Positions 43,197 through 51,000 of a DNA stretch of 64,000 bases are shown piece by piece. Every line of letters starts with the position of its first letter. Position 1 is the stretch's first letter. The notes beneath the pieces were generated by a model. That model ran no database searches, had not been told where the DNA came from, and saw nothing but the letters and a program-made list of their open reading frames with translations. Position numbers and translations under genes: made by a program. The DNA is taken from NCBI RefSeq assembly GCF_023704175.1, contig NZ_CP084530.1, positions 3,094,001 through 3,158,000 on the forward strand, read 5' to 3'. Source of the DNA: Paenibacillus sp. YPG26 (lineage in GTDB: Bacteria; Bacillota; Bacilli; Paenibacillales; Paenibacillaceae).

Positions 43197-43275
43197 GCCC
43201 AGGCGAACGGCTTATATATCCATGTGCTCCCCCGTGGTCGTCCACGTTTACTCGCCAGTAGCACACGGTAACAGT
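43163..43275 (-). ncRNA. ZTP (pfl) riboswitch with terminator
   Basis: On the minus strand P1 GTGTGCT pairs with AGCACA, around the conserved ACTGGCG, the P2 hairpin CGTGG...CCACG and GGGGAG. After a linker comes the conserved P3 end CGCCTGGGCA. This is the pfl/ZTP aptamer, which senses the purine intermediate ZMP/ZTP and is known upstream of purH and other one-carbon genes. The expression platform is the terminator at 43163-43196. It drives only the broken purH-like gene. Confidence 0.88.
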
Positions 43276-43291
43276 CTTGTTTACAAGATTT

Positions 43292-43319
43292 ATTTTACCA
43301 AATATCCCTATGGGATCAA
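43292..43319 (-). promoter_or_regulatory. Candidate promoter of the ZTP riboswitch
   Basis: TTGATC (43314-43319), 16 bases, TAAAAT (43292-43297) on the minus strand, about 20 bases before the aptamer. Confidence 0.55.
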
Positions 43320-43354
43320 GGTATCCTATACGATGACCAGACTGTTGGACAATC

Positions 43355-43957
43355 TCAGGCCTGGTTCATTTTTGGTTTTCTTTTCAGATACCAGATAAGG
43401 ATGAGAATCAGAACAAGAAGCACAAAGCCAAGCAGCAAATACTTATGAATGGCTTCTGTAACAGCCAACCAATGCTTGCTCAGGTATTTTCCCAGCGTGA
43501 TAAAAGTGAACGCCCATAGTATCGCTCCGGGTGCAGCATATGAGAGGAATGTACGGTAACGCCATCCGCTGATCCCGGTAAAATACGCCGTGAGATGACG
43601 AACACCAGGTATGAAATAGCCCAGCGTGAGCGCAAACTTGCCAAATTTCTTGAACCAGCGCCGGGTATGATCAAGCTTCTCCTTCGTAATCCGAATCTTA
43701 CGGCCATGCTTCTCAAGCAGCGGATACCCAAACTTCCGCCCAATGAAGTAACTAACGCTCATTCCCGCAAAGCTGCCCACCACCGCGACCAGCAGGGTCA
43801 GGATATAAGACAGCCTCCCCTAGGAGATCAGGTATCCCGAATAGGTCATCAGGACTTCGTCCGGTATGGGCAGCCCGACAATCCCAAGGGCCAAGGCTCC
43901 AAAGATACCGATATAACCATAATGTGCAATGAGATAAAAGATTTTGTCTTGGAGCAT
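43355..43957 (-). pseudogene. DedA-family membrane protein with in-frame amber codon
   Basis: The frame from ATG 43957 (after AAGGAG) to 43355 encodes a normal 200-residue DedA protein except for TAG at codon 46 (43820-43822). Before it: GLPIPDEVLMTYSGYLIS; after it: GRLSYILTLLVAVVGSF, then PGVRHLTAYFTG and the last membrane helix. DedA proteins are lipid or undecaprenyl-phosphate transporters or proton-dependent membrane proteins. A CAG to TAG change would explain it. It may be a recent loss, a sequencing error, or read-through. Restart at GTG or ATG downstream would give only a fragment of about 142 residues. Confidence 0.88.
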
Positions 43958-44422
43958 CTGGATGGACTCCTTCTTGATGCCATCAACTTGGCATGTTGGT
44001 TAGGTGTGAAAGTGAGGGAGAGAAATGGGTTTACTCCTCTTCTTTATTTTAACCAATTCTTTGTTGGAGTTTTCGGGGTGCTTGTTCGAGGTCCCAAGAA
44101 GTGAAGGAATTGTTTTTGAAACTCGTTGAGAATTCAGTACAAGTCCGTAAAATCATTGGAAATACGCTCTCTCGATTCCAAATCTTTTCATCATGTCGCA
44201 ATCTCCCCATAATTTTTGGAACTAATTGGTAGGTGGCTAGTCTTTAAAACATGACCTTCCCGTTGTGAACAGTTCAGTTACGTTCAGACATTATAAAGTC
44301 CCACCTTCTCTCCAATTAGTTGCGATGACTTTTTAATAGATTGCCTTCTCAATGTCTATATCGAGGTATGGTATTGTTCAGTTGCGTTGGATTGTGAAAA
44401 ATAGAAGAAAAACAAACATAAC
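43958..44422. other. Gene-free AT-rich stretch between dedA and the toxin unit
   Basis: I see no supported gene here. A 12-mer TTCAGTTRCGTT occurs at 44273 and again at 44377. The stretch may be the remains of older toxin-tip or immunity material, but nothing recognisable is left. Confidence 0.5.
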
Positions 44423-44468
44423 AAAAAACAGGTCAATCATAGTGGTATTTGACCATAATCGACCTGTT
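44423..44468 (-). terminator. Terminator of the toxin-immunity unit
   Basis: AACAGGTC and GACCTGTT outer arms with a longer inner stem (GATTATGGT/ACTATGATT) and TTTTTTG on the minus strand. It is about 180 bp beyond the immunity gene stop. Confidence 0.85.
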
Positions 44469-44650
44469 TAATGTTTCGGCATAGCGTTATTTAGATTATA
44501 AAAGTAAACCATTAACGTGCGTACAGCGATTTCGAGAAATCTTTATACGGTATTACATGGGGTTGATGTGTTATTAGTTGATGCTGGATTCATTCGGCAC
44601 TAGGTCCCCCCTGAAAAGGAGCCCAACAACAACGACCACAGGAATATATT

Positions 44651-45028
44651 CTAAGTAGTACTGTCGTACCCGCCTTTTCTAGGCAATACATCTTCAAAGT
44701 CACACGCAGCAACAGCCTTATAGCCACTGTTCCATAGATTAGTAAGCAGTCCCGAGATGCATAATATATAAGCACTTGATTCTGTTTCTTCACTAGGTTC
44801 AATCTCAAGATAGTATCTCGAATATAAAAAACCGTCAGGTCTTTGTGTTCGTTTCGTTTCGTTAAAGTCATCATTTTTCAACAAATCAATACTACATTGC
44901 TTGTTTGAAACACTCCATCTTTCTAATGTTCCATCTACACTCTCCGAGACACAAGAGACGACTTCTTCCCTGCTACAGTCTGTATCAATGAATATTTTGC
45001 AAAATAAATCAATATTATTAAGAAGCAT
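44651..45028 (-). CDS. Putative immunity protein for the RHS toxin
   Basis: 125 residues, acidic, no signal or membrane segment. I do not recognise the family with certainty. The call rests on context: it starts 15 bp after the stop of the RHS toxin gene, on the same strand, with its own GAGGTGA site eight bases before ATG, and has the size, acidity and low GC of immunity proteins. Features include IDTDCSREEVVSCVSE, a central DGFLYSRYYLEIEP strand block and CDFEDVLPRKGGYD near the end. It should bind and block the nucleotidyltransferase tip in the producing cell. Confidence 0.75.
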   Translation of the reverse strand: MLLNNIDLFCKIFIDTDCSREEVVSCVSESVDGTLERWSVSNKQCSIDLLKNDDFNETKRTQRPDGFLYSRYYLEIEPSEETESSAYILCISGLLTNLWNSGYKAVAACDFEDVLPRKGGYDSTT

Positions 45029-45043
45029 ATTATCACCTCAATT

Positions 45044-48000
45044 TTATTTTAGTCGAATATATGGACCATTGTCGAAAGACCCTCCAGACTTAATTATTGA
45101 AATATCCACATCAATTCCAAGTTCCTGTTGTAGTTGTTTTCTAAAACTACTAAGTCCTGCCTCACCAGCTTGAATTTTTCCAGTTTTAATTGCATGAAGC
45201 ATAGTTTTCTCTTTAGCTGAGCCCCGATTTGGCGTCCCAAACCGCTGTTTAACTAACTCATCAAATTTTTCAGGAGATACCCTGACAGCAAAGTCAATAT
45301 CAGAATCGACACGTGCTGTTCCGTTTGCCCTACTTCCTTGAACTAGAATATCATTGCTAATTGAGCCAAGTTTTTGTCTTATTTTCGAGGATATGCTTTT
45401 AAATTGTTTTGATGTAAGTCCTTGAGGAATTGTAAGTTTTCCGGCACTCTTAGGTTTACCTCCTGCTCCAGCACTTGTCTCTAAAGCTCCCGAATAAACA
45501 AACTTACCAGAAGTGCCTGATACTTTGGTACCTACCGGAAAATATTCTCCTAATGAATAGTTTGAAGCCTGTCTTACTGCATCATTAATTGTTAAATCAA
45601 ATCTAGCGAAATGGAAGTTACTGTACAATGAACTTATTGTATTTGAAGCAGATTTATAATTTACATGAAGAAGCTTAAGATCATTTTCCGATACTTTTCC
45701 ATTGTTCAAATTCATAAAATCATAGAGTGCCAATCCCTGAGGTATTGAGGTTATTTGTCCTGCCTTAGCTGCTTGTGAGAGAAATATCTTTTCCTTATTA
45801 CCAAAGTTGTAGTTCACAGCAACATGTGTAATCAATTCAGCACGATGCTTACTATCTACGAACTCCATCTGAGTTGATACCTCGAGATCAGTTCTTCCAA
45901 GTGTGGTTGTCTTACCATCCTTTGATACAGTTAAATTATTTTTTTTAAGAACATCATTCCATGTATTTTTATTAAAATCTCCTTTTCCCGCCAAAGAAAC
46001 AGCTGTATTAATTATATTCTCTACATTTGCATACATCAACGGGGTAACATCCACTCTTTTTGCTGCTGCACTTCTTCTTAAATCTTCCGCTGATTTTTCA
46101 ATAGACCGTCTATCTTTATCTGTTGTTGCCTTAAAGTATGCACTCGTTAAGGCAATTAGTTGGGCCTGAACCGTAACATTTGTAATGTTCTTATCTGACT
46201 CTTTCCAGTGCCCTGTTGGATCACTGTACATAATAGGCTCATTACTAACATATGAATATAGATTAAGCGACAGTGGATCATTAGCTTCCCCAAGATACGT
46301 ATCCTCACTTATAAACCTGGCGATACTTGGATCATAATACCTTGCGTTCAGGTAATAAAGCTTGCTCTCTTCATCATATTGATAGCCTGCGTATCTTACG
46401 GAATTCTTCACATTTCCTGTGGTCTGCGCGATATTTCCGAAAGCATCGTAATAATAAGAAGCTTTAACTTCTCCCGAATCATTAACCAAGGCCGTAACAT
46501 CAGCATGTCCGTTATACAAATACGAGTATTTCTCGTCTCCGACTTTTCGGGTAAGCAGATTCGTACCATACAAATTGAACGCAGTTTGTTTGCCCGATTC
46601 GTCCGTCTCTAGAACAACCTTATCTGACTCATAGACGTACTGGCTGGTCACACCATTTGAGATTTTCTTCGTTCTTAATCCATCGCCGTTGTACTCGTAG
46701 GTCACTGTTCCCTCGCCTGTACTCGATTTGGATAATTGGTTCCACACGTCATACTCATAGGCAGCGGTACCTGATACGATATTGTCTATCCGTGGATTCT
46801 CGTTTTTTTGCCCATAGACGAATATTCCGAAGGTCGGATCTGTTGGCTTCTGTGGATCAATCTTCTTGATGATCTCAGTGCTCTTGTTAATCAAGTTCCC
46901 GTTATTATCATACTTATAATTAACGAGCTGCGTACTTCCTTGAGAAGTCAATTCCCTCGTCGCCGTTAAACGGTTCTGATTATTGTACTCATACTGGGTT
47001 GTCTTGACGGAAGATGAATCTTTCACCTTCTCTTCAATCCGGTTCCCTGCTGCATCAAAGCTATATGTGGTTTGTTTCCCGCCCGGCTCAAGAACGGTCT
47101 GTAACCGGCTCAGGGCATCATAAGTATAGGTGGTCTTCCCTTTATTTACACCATTAATCAATTCTTCCTTGGAGAGCTGGTTTCCCGCCGCATCATAGGC
47201 GTAAGTATAAGAATCCATCAAGGCCGTTCCCTTAAAGTTCTTTAACGTACTTACATGATTCGTTAGCGTATAGGTATACTCTTCCTTAATACCGCTAGAA
47301 TACACCACCGACTTACGTGATCCATCGTTATAGTACGTGTACGAAATAGCAGGATCGTTATTTGCCTTGACCTCAACCAGTCGGTTCGTCTTGTCGTACA
47401 CTTTGCGGGTAACATTACCTTTGACATCGGTGGTTACTTCAGCTCGGAAGCCTTGGGTTAATCCCATAGTGTCATCATATTGATACGTATTTGTCCCAAG
47501 CTTCGGTACCGACTTGGTTATTGTCCGGTTTAGCTCGTCATAGGTTCGAATCGTTGTTCCCGTCTTATCAGATACCGTCAAAGGGTTGTCATTGTTGTCA
47601 TAGGTGTACGAGACTTGACGACCTTGTACAGGACTTGAAGTCAGAGATGGACCGTCCACGGTACGGGACAACTGCCGCTCATGAACATCATAGCTGTATG
47701 ATGTAGTATTCCCATTTCGGTCTGTCTTCGTTTTCATGGAGCCATTGGCAAAATACGTATAACTCTCGATTTGATCGGCTTGATACGCTATCTTGCCGTT
47801 CTTAACTTGAAGACCACCAGGGTCAATTCGACGAACCAGTAAGTCTGCTGCGTTGTATTCAAACGTGCTTACGTGACCATTTCCGTTCGTCTGAGTGAGC
47901 TTATTACCAATGAGATCGTACGTATATGAGGTGACTTCATCCAGCGCATTCGTCACACGACTCAGTCGACCTAGGTAATCATAGTCGTAACGTGTGGTAT

Positions 48001-51000
48001 TTCCGTTCCCATCGGTAACGGCGGTCTTATTCCCGAGTAGATCATATTTGGTAGCTGACGTATTCCCTTCTGGGTCCACTGTGGTGGTAAGAAGAGTATT
48101 CATATCATAAGTAAATGAAGTCACCCGGTTAAGCGCATCCCATGCCCGTACTTGGGTATCATTAAGATTATACTCAAGCTTCTGTACAGATACACCGCTT
48201 GCGTCTTTACGTTCGATTAGCCGGTTCTTATCATCATAAATTAATGTGCCTGTATTTCCGAGCCAATTCGTCTCAGTTAGCTTATTACCGTTAGCATCAT
48301 AGGTGTATTTGGTTGCATGAACCTTTACTCCAGCTTTTATGTTGGTAACCGAATCCCGTTCCTCGATAACCCGGTTAAGTCCATCATATACATTCTCGTG
48401 AATATTTCCGTTCCCATCGGTCTCAAATCGCTTGTTCCCATTGAGATCGTACGCTACCTTTGTCGTGATAGCACTTGAGCCATCCACTGCCTGCTCGGTC
48501 GAGCTAATTTGATGGTCTAAAGCGTCATATTCATTGAGACTCACCTTGCCAGCCGAATCGGCTTCTTTGGCAAGGCGACCCATCGTATCATACTGCCTTT
48601 GAACCGTATATTCGGATACCGTATCGTCTCCAGATGAAGTTATGCTACGGATCATTCCCATAGCATTATATGAGTAAAGCGTCTTATTTCCATTAGCATC
48701 GGTGTCACTCAGCGGTCGGCCAGCCCAGTCATAGGAATGGGTCTCCAAGGTCTGCTCCGGCGAAGTGATCGATTTCTTCACAGCCAAAGATAGGACTTTA
48801 TTAGCGTCATCGAACGTAGTTAAATTTACGACACCGTTCACATTTGTTTCTGATATCTTTCTTCCCAGACCATCATATCCATACGATACAGATGTCTTTA
48901 GCCCGCGATCCTTAGCAATAGGGTTAAGCTGAGAAGCAAGGAGATTCGCCGCGTTGTAATTGTTGATTAGTCCGTACCCGGATTGGATCTTTGCCGCACT
49001 GGTTGTCCCTACTCCCGCTGCATACCCTTCTCCATCCAGCTCCTTGGTCACATTGCCATTTTCGTCGTACAGGTAAGCCTTGGCGACCTTCTCCGTCCAT
49101 TCTGTCGTCCAAGTAAACGAAGGACTGAGTTTCTGCTCATTGAACTTCTCCGTAATGAGCTTTGTGCGGCTCATATTGTCATACGTATATTCCGTACGGC
49201 TAAGTTCTTTCCATGATTTTGAGGCGTTATAGTTCTTCGGAGAGATCTCCGCAATTTTCCGGTCAGCTTTATCATATACATATAAAGTTACACCACCAAG
49301 GGCGTTGGTTTGTTTAGCAAGCAGCCCTTTCTCATTGTATTCATTCTGGGTCTTGTTCCCTCTCGCATCGAAAGAAACTAGCGGTTTACCCTGCCAGTCA
49401 TACGTGGTTGACGTCTTGGCTAACGCAGGGTTACCCTGTTCATCGATTGATGGCAATTTTGTTGCGATCGGATGGTTCAGGGCATCATAGGTGACTTCGG
49501 AACGAACGCCGTCCGGCGTGGTAACGGCAACTGGATTGCCGTTCAAGTCATATTCCGTTATAGTCTCAAGTGCCACCTGATCATCACGTGATGAAGGTGC
49601 CGGATACAGATCGGCTTTACCCACAAAGTGCTTTTCGGATACGGGCTTGCCTTGGTCATTATACGCATACTCGGTGACCATAGATTCTGTGGCTGAGGTA
49701 TATACCTCTTTGCGAATCGTATTCCCTTCTTCATCGTATTTGAGCAAGGTCTTGCTGCCGCTGCTGTTCGTGGTCAGCGTAATATGATCGTTACCATCAT
49801 ATTGAGATTTCGTGACGATCTTCCGATCTTCCAGTGGCTTCGCAAATAAAGCTACCGGATCTTTCCCGGCACTCTCTGCGATCTTGCGATCTGCCCGGTC
49901 ATACGTCGTTCCTTTGTACATGTACTTCGCTCCATCGAGCGGAGTCCAAGTATTAGTAAGCCGGTTCAGCCCGTCATAGGCAAAATAGCTTGTATTCCCT
50001 CTCGCATCGGTCACCGAGCGGGTAAGTCCATTAGGTTCATACACTGTTGCGACAGAATTCCCATCCGGATTCTGCCGTTCTACTTCTTTCCCTTGATCAT
50101 CATAGGTCCATATGGTAATCGCTGTATCCGTACTGTTTAAGTACTTCGTCTCCTTCTTCTGGGTCTTCCCATTGTCTAAGACCTTGTACGTATAGTCGGC
50201 CAACACATCCGGAACGGCCTGTGGGTTAGCTTTGAAAGAAATCTTGCTCACCCGGTTCATCACATCATATTGATAGACATAAACCGATTGGTTCGGCCGG
50301 GTCTCTGTCAATTTGTTGCCGTAGATATCGTAGGTATAAGAAGTTTCGTTGCCTAGGGCATCGATCTCTTTTTGGACATTGCCCGTAGGGTAATAGGTAT
50401 ACCGGGTTCCTATAGTGGCATCCCGATAATCATCGGTCGGCGTACTATCATTTAGTCCATCTTTATCTGAAGCATACTGCATCGGATCGATTTTTTGGAT
50501 TAACCGCTGCTGATTGTCATAGACAAACCTGTTTGTTTCCCCTTCGCTTTGAACAGACCGAATCACATGTCCATTATTATCGTAAGTATAGTCAGTCCGG
50601 TATCCTGCTGGGGAAATTTGAATCGTGTTCCACCCCAGGACATTGTACGTCAGCGTAGTGACATTGCCTTCCGGGTCTGTAGCGGTTGCTTTATTCCCGT
50701 ATTTATCATACGTATAGGCAGTCGTGTTCCCTTCAGGATCGGTTTCACTCTTAAGAATTCCACTGGCTTTAATTCCCAGCTTTTGTACTTCTGCTGGAGA
50801 ATAATAGACATAAGCCGTTATAGCAAACTTCGCCGGATCAGAGGAAGCCGTGTAAGCATCGGTTCCATTCAGCGGCTGGACCTTCTTGAGAAGCAAGGCT
50901 TTAGCCGTATCGTAGACGTAGTACGTCATTTTCCCGGATTCGTCTTTCTCGGAGACCAGGTTGTTCTTGTCATCATAGACATATTCACTAAAGCTGCCAT

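Noticed and set aside
43595..44104. 169-codon plus-strand frame opposite dedA
   Set aside because: It is the antisense of a recognisable dedA gene; no ribosome site and no family likeness.
44273..44388. Repeated 12-mer TTCAGTTRCGTT
   Set aside because: Only two copies 104 bp apart, with no linked structure; not enough to call an element.
44590..44874. 94-codon frame overlapping the immunity gene
   Set aside because: It is out of frame with a gene that has a good ribosome site and context, and has none itself.
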